From assembly GCA_003565815.1 (NCBI GenBank), contig PXAS01000054.1:1-13080 (forward strand): 13,080 bases of DNA, written 5' to 3'. The notes below the pieces were generated by a model, which saw nothing but the letters and a program-made list of their open reading frames with translations, had not been told where the DNA came from and searched no databases. Source of the DNA: PVC group bacterium. Lineage in GTDB: Bacteria; Verrucomicrobiota; Kiritimatiellia; SS1-B-03-39; UBA6053. Of this stretch, positions 6,394 through 13,080 are shown one piece after another. The position numbers were made by a program, and so were the translations under genes. Position 1 is the first letter of the stretch, and every line of letters begins with the position of its first letter.

Positions 6394-6552
6394 GTGAATT
6401 CAGTGATTATGTGCGAAAAAACGATAAAAAAGGCATCCAGTCCAAGCGTTTTAAAGGGCGCAACATCCCGAGCCCCCAAACCCTTTGACGCTGCGTATCC
6501 CTCTGCCGAATTTCTTCGCGTGGACCCCGATAACTGGCTGAAATTTGTGGGG
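6394..6552 (+). pseudogene. Internally deleted remnant of an AAA_14/DUF4143 ATPase
   Basis: The 5' part (about 6394-6458, NSVIMCEKTIKK) aligns with bases 4120-4185 of the intact ATPase gene. The 3' part (6465-6552, SRAPKPF, then FLRVDPDNWLKFVG) aligns without gaps with 5172-5259. About 980 bases between them, including Walker A, Walker B and the nuclease-like motif, are gone. The 5' part also has a one-base deletion near 6435, and the TAA stop has become GAA. The frame therefore runs on without meaning into the spacer, to a stop near 6648. The two blocks diverge differently from the intact copy: the 3' end is about 94% identical, while the 5' end is clearly less so. It is non-functional and marks a former second copy. 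Confidence 0.85.
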
Positions 6553-6704
6553 GAACGAAAAAATAGATCCAACAAATATGTGCTTGGGCGCAGTAGGATG
6601 TGGCGAATGTTTACTTCTCGACTTTTATACAGCCCCGAAACGGATTAAGATGCAGATCTCATGACGTTCATCACTTCGTTGTGATCTCGTCTATTGATTT
6701 CATC

Positions 6705-6767
6705 GATATCCTGAATCCATGAGATTGTGCAGATTCAACGCATAGATCTCACGGTTTCAGGTATATC
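6705..6767. repeat. Long imperfect inverted repeat upstream of the surface-protein gene
   Basis: The left arm is 6705-6725 and the right arm 6746-6767, with 20 bases between. Against the reverse complement of the left arm, the right arm shows two substitutions and one extra base. The arms carry the motif CTCAYGGWTTCAGG at 6710-6723 (-) and 6748-6761 (+), also found alone at 1346-1359. The right arm ends 25 bases before the ATG at 6793. It could be an operator, a transcript structure or a dispersed element. No T-run follows on the + strand. The rest of the 6553-6792 spacer shows a small stem ATCAC-TTCGTT-GTGAT (6670-6685) and no recognisable promoter. Confidence 0.65.
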
Positions 6768-6792
6768 TTAACCCCCCTTCAAGCAGGACATC

Positions 6793-9700
6793 ATGTTTTC
6801 CTCCCTTTCTGTTTTTTCTCCGCGTTTCGGATCTTTCCTCGGTCACGCGCTCCGAACCCTTGCGATCCTGACACTAACGCAGGTCCCTGTGCGGGGTGAT
6901 GCGGACGCTGACTTCACCGCCGGCCTTCAGTTTCATGGCGGGGATGCGATGGTGTCACTGGATCCATCCTTTTCTCTCGCGGGTCAGTCCTTCACGGTGG
7001 AGGCCTGGGTGTGGCTGAACGATCTGACGGGCGATCAATCAATCCTGGCGCAAAGCGGACCCGAGAATCTTTTTCATCTGCTCGTGCGCTCCGGTAGGCT
7101 CCATCTCGGATTTTGGAACAACGACCTCACCGGCAACACGAATCTTCCTGTGAATCAATGGCTGCATGTTGCATTTACCTTCGACGCGGACAGCCGACGG
7201 CAGCGGGTCTATCTCAACGGCGTTTTGGATGGGGAGCGTATTGCTAGTGCCCAGTTTGCGGAGAATCACCTGCCGCTCCAGATCGGGAAATACGGGACTT
7301 CGGATCATTTCAGAGGCCGGATATTGGAACTGCGCATCTGGGATTCCGAGTTGACGGCAGAAAATATCGCAGACGGACGCTTCAGTACCCCGGCGGCGGA
7401 TGCAGAGGGCCTCCGCGCCCTGTTCACCTTTGAGGGAATCGAGGGCACGGACGTGCCGGAGGCAGGTGGACGGCTGATCAACAATGTCCTTTCGGGAAAC
7501 GTGTCCGTGGTGTCGCCGGTGCTTGCCCCGGCCCGGCTTGACGATCTTCTACTTGTCCCCCTGCCCGTCGGCAGTCTGAATCCCGCCCTCACAGGCTATA
7601 CCCTGGATCCGCCCCCCGCCGTCGGTTTTGAAGACATGAACTTCGACAAATTGATCAACGGCTTCGGACCGCTCCGCGTGTGGGGTGCCCCCTGGTTTGA
7701 CTTCACCGAAGCGCACAGCACCTCCCTCGTACGCTGGGACAACGCGTCTCCCTCACTGACCTTCACCTTTGCCGAACGCGTGCGCATCGAATCCATCACC
7801 CTCCACGCTGCACACAGCGGCGGAACCGACGGCGTATCCTTGCCCGCATCGATCGGCCTGCAAACCCCCGGTGGATTTTCCGCCGATTTCGACATCGAAC
7901 CCGCCGGAACCGTCGGAACCCTGACCGCGCTTCATCTGGACGATCTTGGCCTCTTCACCGAAGAAGTCACCCTCACCCTGCAGCCCTCCGGCGCATCGCT
8001 TGCCTTAGCCGAAGTGGGCTTCGACGGAGCCGTGCTGGCGCAAAGCGCCCCGCTCAAGGGCGGATACTCCCTGGCGGCCCAACGCTATTTCGGGCTCGAT
8101 CCCCTGGCCGATGACCTCGACGACCTTCAGTTTTTCATGACCATGAACGCCGCCGAAGCGCGTTTCGAATTTCCCCGCGCCGCCGATCACTACGGGGTCC
8201 GCGCCGACGTGGAGTGGTCTCCAGACCTGTTCACCTGGCTTCCCATCCCGCACGTGGCATCCGAAACCCCGGGCCGCCGCCGGGTGCAGATCGCCCCGCC
8301 CCCCGAAACCGGACGCGCATTCTTCCGCCTGGCCTTCTCCGAAGCTCCTCCTGCCGTGGCCGCCCCGCTGGAAATAGAAGAGAACGAATCGAACGAAACT
8401 TTCCACTTTACGCTGGCGGGCCCCTCCGGACCCGTCATCACCCCGCACGATCCCGCCAGCCTGCGCATCATCGCCATCAATGATCAGGACACGCTCATCG
8501 GAGAGGCGTTCACCACCCCCTCCGGTGGGATTCTGCAAATTTTCGCCGACGGAACCGCCACCTACATCCATCCGCCCGGCATGCCCGGAGGGCTGGAAGT
8601 GACCGAAACCCTCACCTACACCGTGGCCGACCGCCTCGGCGGCTCCGTACGCAACACCCTGAACCTGACCTTTATCGGTCTGAACGATCCGCCCGTGGCC
8701 TCCAACATCAGCGCAAGTCTCACCGCCTCCACCGTGCCCGCCGGGGTCACCTACCGCTACTTTGAGGGCGATTTTTCGGACGAGGCAGCCTTTGACACCG
8801 CCACGCCCGTGAGCAGCGGCCGGATGCCGACCTTCAGCCTCGATCCCGCCACCGCAGACACCGGCTACGGGCTGGAGATGAGCGGCCAACTCTTTGTGCC
8901 AGCGGCCGGCCCCTACACCTTTTACCTCAACGGCAACAACGCCTCTGTCCTCGACATCGGCGAAACCCGCGTGGTGGACTACGAGCCAACCGAGCCCGTT
9001 GCAGAACGCTCCGGCACCATCACCCTGGAGGCCGGGAGCCATCCCATCCGGCTGCGCTACTTCGACGTCGTCGAAGCGGGTCAACTACTCGTGGAGTATA
9101 CCGGCCCCGGTCTGCCGCGGACCTTGCTTGACGAAAGCGCGTTTGTGCGGTTGCCGGATATCCCCCTCGATCCGCTGGCGGTGGCTACCGACCCTGATGA
9201 CGGCGACATCCTGCGGGTGTCGCACATCAACGGCGAAGCCATCGACGAGGCCAATCCCGTGCTGCTGCCCAGTGGAGCCACCGTGCTGCTGACCGAAGCG
9301 GGCAGCCTGATCTATCAACCCGCATCGGGACGCACGATTCTGCACGGGTCCACCGATGTGGAAGATTTCACCTTCACGGTATCAGATCAAGGCGGCCTTA
9401 CCGACACCGCAATCGCCCAGATTCAGCTTGCCCGGCAAAACCCCGCGCCCGTGGCCGGCGATATCGCCGCGACCCACACCGCCACGGCGGAGCCCGCCGA
9501 CGTGAACTACCACTACTTTGAGGGCACTTTTGAGAGTGAAGCCGCCTTTGAAACGGCCATACCCGTGAGCAGCGGGCGGATGCCCACCTTCAGTCTCGAC
9601 CCCGCCATCGCCCCCACCGGCTATGGCTTGGAAATGACAGCCGAACTCTTCGTTCCCGCGCCGGGGCCTTACACCTTTATCCTTTCCGGCAACAACGCCT

Positions 9701-11592
9701 CTGTCCTCGATATTGGCGAAACCCGCGTCGTTGATCACGACCCTGCTGCCCCCGCCGCCGAGCGCTCCGGCACGATCGAACTGACACCCGGGAGCCACAC
9801 CATACGCGTGCGCTACTTCGATGTGGCCGAAGCCGATGCCCAGCTTTCGGTGGAATACGTTGGCCCCGGTTTCCTCCGCGAGCCGATCCCCGCAGAAGCT
9901 CTGCCGCGCCTGGAGTCCCTCGAGCTCGATCCGCTGGCCTCCTCCAGTGACTCGGACGTCGGCGACGTTTTGCGGGTCTCGCACATTGATGGGCAGCCGC
10001 TGACAAGCACCCCCGTGCGTCTGGCCTCTGGGGCCGAAGTGGCGCTTAACGGAAACGGCACGATCACGTATCTGCCCGCCCCCGGCCGCAACCTCCTGCA
10101 CGCATCCACGGATGTGGAGAGCTTCACCTTCACGGTGACCGACGCCAGCGGTTCAGCAGCGACCGCCACCGCGCAGCTACAGCTCGCCCGGCAAAATACC
10201 GCGCCAGTGGCCAATCCTGACTTTGGGCCGATTGAAAGGGGTATCGTCCAGGGTGATACTGTCGTTGCGCTGGCGGACCTCGTCGCCGATGCGGAGGAAT
10301 CATCTCTGCGGGTCACCCACGTGAATGGGCAGCCACTTTTAGCTACTGAAACAACATTGCCTTCGACCGCCCGGGTTTCTCTCAACGGGGATGCAGAACT
10401 GTATTACAATCCGCACGGGTCCTTTGTCATCACCCTCGATCAGCCGACCGCTCACGACGCCTTTACTGTCACGGTCACCGACGCTGCCGGGGCGACGATC
10501 GAAATGCCCGTATCCCTGAGCTGGACCCTTTTCGAGTTTCAGCTACAGTATCGTGACAGCCGTTTTGATGGCAACCTCTGGCCGAGAACGGCGTGGGTTT
10601 ATAGCGAATTCCGCTTTCCTGTTGACACCTTGGTCTCGATCACGGATCGCCAGACAGGGATCCGTTATGCGCAACGCAGCCATACGTTTGGGTTCCAGCA
10701 AACGGCCACTTTCGACTTCGACCTTCCACCGGGAATCGATTTACAGGGCGAGCACTTCTTTAAACGTTTCGCGCTGGAGATCGATCGACCCGACGGCGTT
10801 CCCATCTACTATGGTTCCAGTTCTGGGAATACGGTCCTCGAGCGGCTCTATTCCTCAGCCAGTCGTTCTTATTTCCGAGTTATTTCCGCAACCAGCCCGC
10901 ATTGGCCGATTATCCTGGTATATGCACCGCCCGGCGGCAGCTCTGGGGCCACTGAGTTTTTTGGGGGTAACGAAATCATCGAGACTGTTTATGATGGTGT
11001 TTTACAAATCTTTCGTCTCGGCCTTCTTGCCCGCGGGGCCTCCGCCAATAAAGTAGATCTAGAGCCCACTTTTGCCGCAAACATCATCATCGAAGGCCTC
11101 TGCCGGACGCGTGACATCAGCCGCTTCTCGGTCGAAAATCGGAATAGCGAAAATGTCCCTCTGACGGTGGGGAGTGAGAAAAAGTCGGTCAATGTTCCGG
11201 CGGGAAGCACCGTTGAATTCGAGGTGACCTATGAACCCAAAGTCCCCATATTTGTTTTGGAGGGTGATCTGGGGCTATTTGATTCCCGCGAAGTCACCTG
11301 CGCGCAAACGTTCGATTTCACCGTGACTTCGCAGTGCGCCGACTCACAAAGCAGCTTTACCCAAGTCATAAACAATGACCCCTCAAACGCCTACACGGTG
11401 CGCATCGAATCGGTCCAATATCCCTCCATTCGCAGCGATCCGATGATGATCGGGAATCAGGTGGAGGCGTTTATCGAAATGAACAGCCAAAACCAAAATC
11501 TCCAAGGCACGGAGGGGCGGCTGATCATCCTCCTACCCGATATGGAAGTCATCGGGGCGGCCTTTACCTTTTCCACCACCAGTTGCAATTGA
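6793..11592 (+). CDS. Large exported LamG / PA14 / cadherin-like repeat protein
   Basis: The protein is 1599 residues. A signal peptide occupies residues ~1-35 (ALRTLAILTLTQVPVRGDA). A LamG-like jelly roll lies at ~44-215 (VEAWVWLND, QWLHVAFTFD, RVYLNGVLDG, LRIWD). A second beta-rich, possibly galactose-binding-like part is at ~255-415, then a VEWSPDLFTWLPI module at ~420-515 and a first cadherin-like domain at ~525-630. Two consecutive 252-residue units (631-882 and 883-1134) each hold a PA14 domain (YFEG.F...AFDTA, GPYTF, IRLRYFDV) and a cadherin-like domain (LRVSHI, FTFTVSD). A third cadherin-like domain without PA14 is at 1135-1240. The tail (~1245-1599) is unrecognised and carries the only four cysteines. 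PA14 and LamG domains usually bind sugars, so adhesion or polysaccharide capture is inferred. No LPxTG, PEP-CTERM or type 9 tail is visible. AGGA (6785-6788) precedes the ATG at short spacing. Confidence 0.9.
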   Translation: MFSSLSVFSPRFGSFLGHALRTLAILTLTQVPVRGDADADFTAGLQFHGGDAMVSLDPSFSLAGQSFTVEAWVWLNDLTGDQSILAQSGPENLFHLLVRSGRLHLGFWNNDLTGNTNLPVNQWLHVAFTFDADSRRQRVYLNGVLDGERIASAQFAENHLPLQIGKYGTSDHFRGRILELRIWDSELTAENIADGRFSTPAADAEGLRALFTFEGIEGTDVPEAGGRLINNVLSGNVSVVSPVLAPARLDDLLLVPLPVGSLNPALTGYTLDPPPAVGFEDMNFDKLINGFGPLRVWGAPWFDFTEAHSTSLVRWDNASPSLTFTFAERVRIESITLHAAHSGGTDGVSLPASIGLQTPGGFSADFDIEPAGTVGTLTALHLDDLGLFTEEVTLTLQPSGASLALAEVGFDGAVLAQSAPLKGGYSLAAQRYFGLDPLADDLDDLQFFMTMNAAEARFEFPRAADHYGVRADVEWSPDLFTWLPIPHVASETPGRRRVQIAPPPETGRAFFRLAFSEAPPAVAAPLEIEENESNETFHFTLAGPSGPVITPHDPASLRIIAINDQDTLIGEAFTTPSGGILQIFADGTATYIHPPGMPGGLEVTETLTYTVADRLGGSVRNTLNLTFIGLNDPPVASNISASLTASTVPAGVTYRYFEGDFSDEAAFDTATPVSSGRMPTFSLDPATADTGYGLEMSGQLFVPAAGPYTFYLNGNNASVLDIGETRVVDYEPTEPVAERSGTITLEAGSHPIRLRYFDVVEAGQLLVEYTGPGLPRTLLDESAFVRLPDIPLDPLAVATDPDDGDILRVSHINGEAIDEANPVLLPSGATVLLTEAGSLIYQPASGRTILHGSTDVEDFTFTVSDQGGLTDTAIAQIQLARQNPAPVAGDIAATHTATAEPADVNYHYFEGTFESEAAFETAIPVSSGRMPTFSLDPAIAPTGYGLEMTAELFVPAPGPYTFILSGNNASVLDIGETRVVDHDPAAPAAERSGTIELTPGSHTIRVRYFDVAEADAQLSVEYVGPGFLREPIPAEALPRLESLELDPLASSSDSDVGDVLRVSHIDGQPLTSTPVRLASGAEVALNGNGTITYLPAPGRNLLHASTDVESFTFTVTDASGSAATATAQLQLARQNTAPVANPDFGPIERGIVQGDTVVALADLVADAEESSLRVTHVNGQPLLATETTLPSTARVSLNGDAELYYNPHGSFVITLDQPTAHDAFTVTVTDAAGATIEMPVSLSWTLFEFQLQYRDSRFDGNLWPRTAWVYSEFRFPVDTLVSITDRQTGIRYAQRSHTFGFQQTATFDFDLPPGIDLQGEHFFKRFALEIDRPDGVPIYYGSSSGNTVLERLYSSASRSYFRVISATSPHWPIILVYAPPGGSSGATEFFGGNEIIETVYDGVLQIFRLGLLARGASANKVDLEPTFAANIIIEGLCRTRDISRFSVENRNSENVPLTVGSEKKSVNVPAGSTVEFEVTYEPKVPIFVLEGDLGLFDSREVTCAQTFDFTVTSQCADSQSSFTQVINNDPSNAYTVRIESVQYPSIRSDPMMIGNQVEAFIEMNSQNQNLQGTEGRLIILLPDMEVIGAAFTFSTTSCN
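8683..9438 (+). repeat. 756-bp tandem unit 1 (PA14 + cadherin-like)
   Basis: It encodes residues 631-882 of the surface protein. It begins NDPPVA and ends QLARQ, and is directly followed by a second unit of exactly the same length. The stretches SSGRMPTFSLDP, NNASVLDIGETRVVD and STDVE.FTFTV are shared almost unchanged. Confidence 0.85.
9439..10194 (+). repeat. 756-bp tandem unit 2 (PA14 + cadherin-like)
   Basis: It encodes residues 883-1134. It starts NPAPVA and ends QLARQ, like unit 1. Two small compensating one-residue shifts keep the length equal: one extra residue near VAEADAQL, one fewer near PLTSTPV. The next domain begins NTAPVA at 10195 but goes straight to the cadherin-like part. 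Confidence 0.85.
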
Positions 11593-11593
11593 T

Positions 11594-11626
11594 CCAAGGC
11601 TTCGGGCCTGGACGCCTGATTCTTTT
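11594..11626 (+). terminator. Possible terminator of the surface-protein gene
   Basis: CCAAGGC (11594-11600), loop TTCGG, GCCTGG (11606-11611) form a GC-rich stem with one bulged A, two bases after the stop codon. A T-rich run (TTCTTTT) follows only after about eight bases, so termination efficiency is doubtful. Confidence 0.3.
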
Positions 11627-11750
11627 CCGTTCAAAAACTCTACCCAATCCCGCCGATTTCGAGTCCCACCCCGAAATCCGCAAGCAACTCGCCAAGCAAC
11701 TCCTGGCGCGCACGCCGGCACGCGAATCACGTTACTTTCCTGTTGCTATA

Positions 11751-11999
11751 TTAGAGGACCAGGTCCCGATCAGGATCGATATTCCAATACCTGCAGGCGG
11801 ACGCCACATAATGATCCAAAGCCCGTCGGGAGTGCTTGAAACTGAAATATACCACCAGCAATATCGGCCAAAAAATCGGAATGATGACCATGGGGATCAT
11901 GAAGCATCCCATGGCTTTCATGATGCTCTTGCCATACCCAACCTGCTGAAGGGCCAGCAATATAATACTGTTGCTATATTGTGGATCGGGGTTGGCCAT
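11751..11999 (-). CDS. Small single-helix membrane protein
   Basis: The product is 82 residues from the ATG at 11999-11997 (MANPDPQYSN). One strong hydrophobic helix occupies ~30-55 (CFMIPMVIIPIFWPILLVVY), followed by a basic, polar end (KHSRRALDHY, ending DPDRDLVL). I do not recognise the family. The frame is open further upstream to 12077 but would then overlap the DoxX gene and looks non-coding. The ATG lies 31 bases after the DoxX stop on the same strand, so it may be the last gene of that cluster. No good ribosome binding site is seen. A 13-base direct repeat spans its start region and its stop codon. It could alternatively be a spurious frame. Confidence 0.5.
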   Translation of the reverse strand: MANPDPQYSNSIILLALQQVGYGKSIMKAMGCFMIPMVIIPIFWPILLVVYFSFKHSRRALDHYVASACRYWNIDPDRDLVL

Positions 12000-12030
12000 T
12001 GTACATGTTTCCGAATCCCGGAAGCCGTTT

Positions 12031-12492
12031 TCATGACGTTTTCGAGCGCCTGAACGCGCGCCTCCCCAGCTGGGCATCCACCGAGAATCGGTCCGCCCCG
12101 CTCCAAATCAAAAACAAGGCCCCCATAAGCATGGAAAAATCCAAACGGCTCCCATGCAGAAAATCCCAGAGCCCATCGTTCAGAAGTGGAATCTTGGTGG
12201 TGATGATCGCCACCGCCATAATCACCGCAATGGGGAGCGACGCCAGGCGTGTGGCCAGTCCAAGCAGGATCAACACCCCGCCTCCGAACTCAAAAAATCC
12301 CACCGCATAGGCCGTGAATGCCGGGTAGGCATATCCCATTTCCTCAAAACGCCCCGGACCCATTTCGCCGGGAAAAATAAATTTCTGCGTCCCAGCGATG
12401 AGAAACACCACCCCGATCATCACCCGAATGAGAATCACCGGCGGATGCCCGCAGGTGGAAAACAGACTTTTCCAATATTTGTGTATGCTCAT
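12031..12492 (-). CDS. DoxX-family membrane protein
   Basis: The protein is 153 residues with four hydrophobic helices at about 19-38 (VILIRVMIGVVFLIAGTQKF), 58-80 (FTAYAVGFFEFGGGVLILLGL), 82-104 and 115-133 (LDFSMLMGALFLIWSG). The opening R.....VFL..G..K......M...F...G and the central FFE..GG..L.LGL are typical of the DoxX family. Members are linked to respiratory or thiol redox functions, but the reaction is mostly undefined. AGGAG sits about seven bases before the ATG. The gene follows the outer-membrane protein gene by 26 bases on the same strand and is probably co-transcribed with it. Confidence 0.85.
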   Translation of the reverse strand: MSIHKYWKSLFSTCGHPPVILIRVMIGVVFLIAGTQKFIFPGEMGPGRFEEMGYAYPAFTAYAVGFFEFGGGVLILLGLATRLASLPIAVIMAVAIITTKIPLLNDGLWDFLHGSRLDFSMLMGALFLIWSGADRFSVDAQLGRRAFRRSKTS

Positions 12493-12518
12493 GCTTGTCT
12501 CCTGAATTGATAGGGTTC

Positions 12519-13080
12519 TTAAAACAACAACTGATACTGGATGCGAACGAACTCGGTGTCAAGCCATCGTTCCTCGTCGTGTTGTTGCGACCAGCCGGCT
12601 TCCACATGAATTTTTGACTGATGGCCTCGCTGATACATCTGCAATCCGCCCGCCACCTCCCGCGTCTTCCCCGCGTCTCTGTCCCGGTCCGGCGCCGCCT
12701 CCGAATACCGCAGCGACCCAAACAGCCGTTCGGGAATCAGCAGCAATCCCCCTTGCACATTGTACCCTGCTCCCGCGTAGGAACCGAATCCCGCCTCCCG
12801 CGGGTCCACTTCCCGGTGAAATCCGCTGACATGTCCGGAAAAGCGGCCAACCTGCAGCGTCGCATCCACCGTGAAGGCATGGGCGTCGGCCGTCTGCGCT
12901 TCCTCGTCCCAGATGTACCAGTCCGTCACCGCGTTCCGATGGGTATACCAGGCGCCCCCGCCGAACGAAAGATTGGTTTTCTCCACCGCCGTCACCAACG
13001 CCTCGCTGCCCGGATAGCTTCCCAGGGGCGACCAGGTCACCCGGCCCGAAGCCATTCCCCCCGGCCCCGCTTCTCCGGCA
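12519..13080 (-). CDS. Outer-membrane beta-barrel porin-like protein, 5' end outside window
   Basis: The frame stays open to the right edge (upstream of the internal ATG at 13055 it reads AGEAGPGG), so this is the C-terminal ~187 residues only. It shows alternating polar/apolar strands with charged turns: TNLSFGGGAWYTH, HAFTVDATLQVGRFSGHVSGF, VQGGLLLIPERLFGSLRYSE, SKIHVEAGWSQQ and the final EFVRIQYQLLF. The terminal phenylalanine is the usual signal for barrel insertion in the outer membrane. The best fit is the phosphate-selective porin O/P-type group, but the substrate cannot be read. It is the first visible gene of a - strand cluster with the DoxX-family gene. Its promoter is outside the window. 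Confidence 0.75.
   Translation of the reverse strand, partial: AGEAGPGGMASGRVTWSPLGSYPGSEALVTAVEKTNLSFGGGAWYTHRNAVTDWYIWDEEAQTADAHAFTVDATLQVGRFSGHVSGFHREVDPREAGFGSYAGAGYNVQGGLLLIPERLFGSLRYSEAAPDRDRDAGKTREVAGGLQMYQRGHQSKIHVEAGWSQQHDEERWLDTEFVRIQYQLLF

Noticed and set aside
8005..9084. Long - strand open frame (359 codons) inside the surface-protein gene
   Set aside because: Its glycine/valine-rich translation is what GC-rich coding DNA gives on the opposite strand, and the + strand shows clear repeat domains.
9382..10385. Two further - strand frames over the repeat units
   Set aside because: Shadow frames of the PA14/cadherin-like units; no family features.
11583..12053. 156-codon + strand frame starting in the end of the surface-protein gene
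   Set aside because: It starts at a TTG without a ribosome binding site and overlaps the - strand membrane-protein and DoxX genes. Only a short part looks coding, and this is reported as a finding.

Overview
The window reads as a piece of a Verrucomicrobiota/PVC-type chromosome. This is inferred from protein style: paralogue-like secreted proteins built from NGDxxxGxxxxI strands, a very long LamG/PA14/cadherin-like surface protein, protein tails of the form W..VG..I...G.F...RIFYRL, and an AAA_14/DUF4143 ATPase. No rRNA, tRNA or taxonomic marker is present, so the phylum is not proven.

Left part (1-1450): the 3' part of a secreted or envelope NGD-repeat/lectin-like protein on the + strand, followed by a cluster of three short hairpins with interchangeable stems and loops. 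Middle-left (1449-4039): a run of genes that look cut down. On the - strand are a signal-peptide-bearing C_GCAxxG_C_C redox protein, an apolipoprotein N-acyltransferase that has kept its membrane half and lost its whole nitrilase half, and the C-terminal fragment of a secreted protein. Facing away on the + strand is an AraC-family regulator missing the first part of its sensor domain. One deletion across the divergent promoter region would explain both lost 5' ends.

Centre (4066-6552): a small, visibly more AT-rich module. An intact AAA_14/DUF4143 ATPase is followed directly by the tail of a decayed permease-like gene, then by a Phd-type antitoxin and PIN-domain toxin pair with a clear promoter, a palindromic operator and probably a leaderless start. 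After these comes an internally deleted remnant of a second copy of the same ATPase. The toxin-antitoxin pair therefore lies between two homologous sequences.

Right part (6705-13080): an inverted repeat built from a motif that also occurs at 1346. It precedes a 1599-residue exported protein with LamG, a jelly-roll-like segment, cadherin-like domains and two consecutive 756-bp PA14+cadherin-like units. The tail of this protein is unrecognised and contains its only four cysteines. Converging on it from the right edge is a - strand cluster: outer-membrane barrel protein (partial), DoxX-family membrane protein, and a small single-helix membrane protein.

No single new defence or metabolic system is evident. 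The most distinctive items are the hairpin cluster, the toxin-antitoxin pair set between ATPase copies, the motif-based inverted repeat, and the cysteine-bounded tail of the surface protein.
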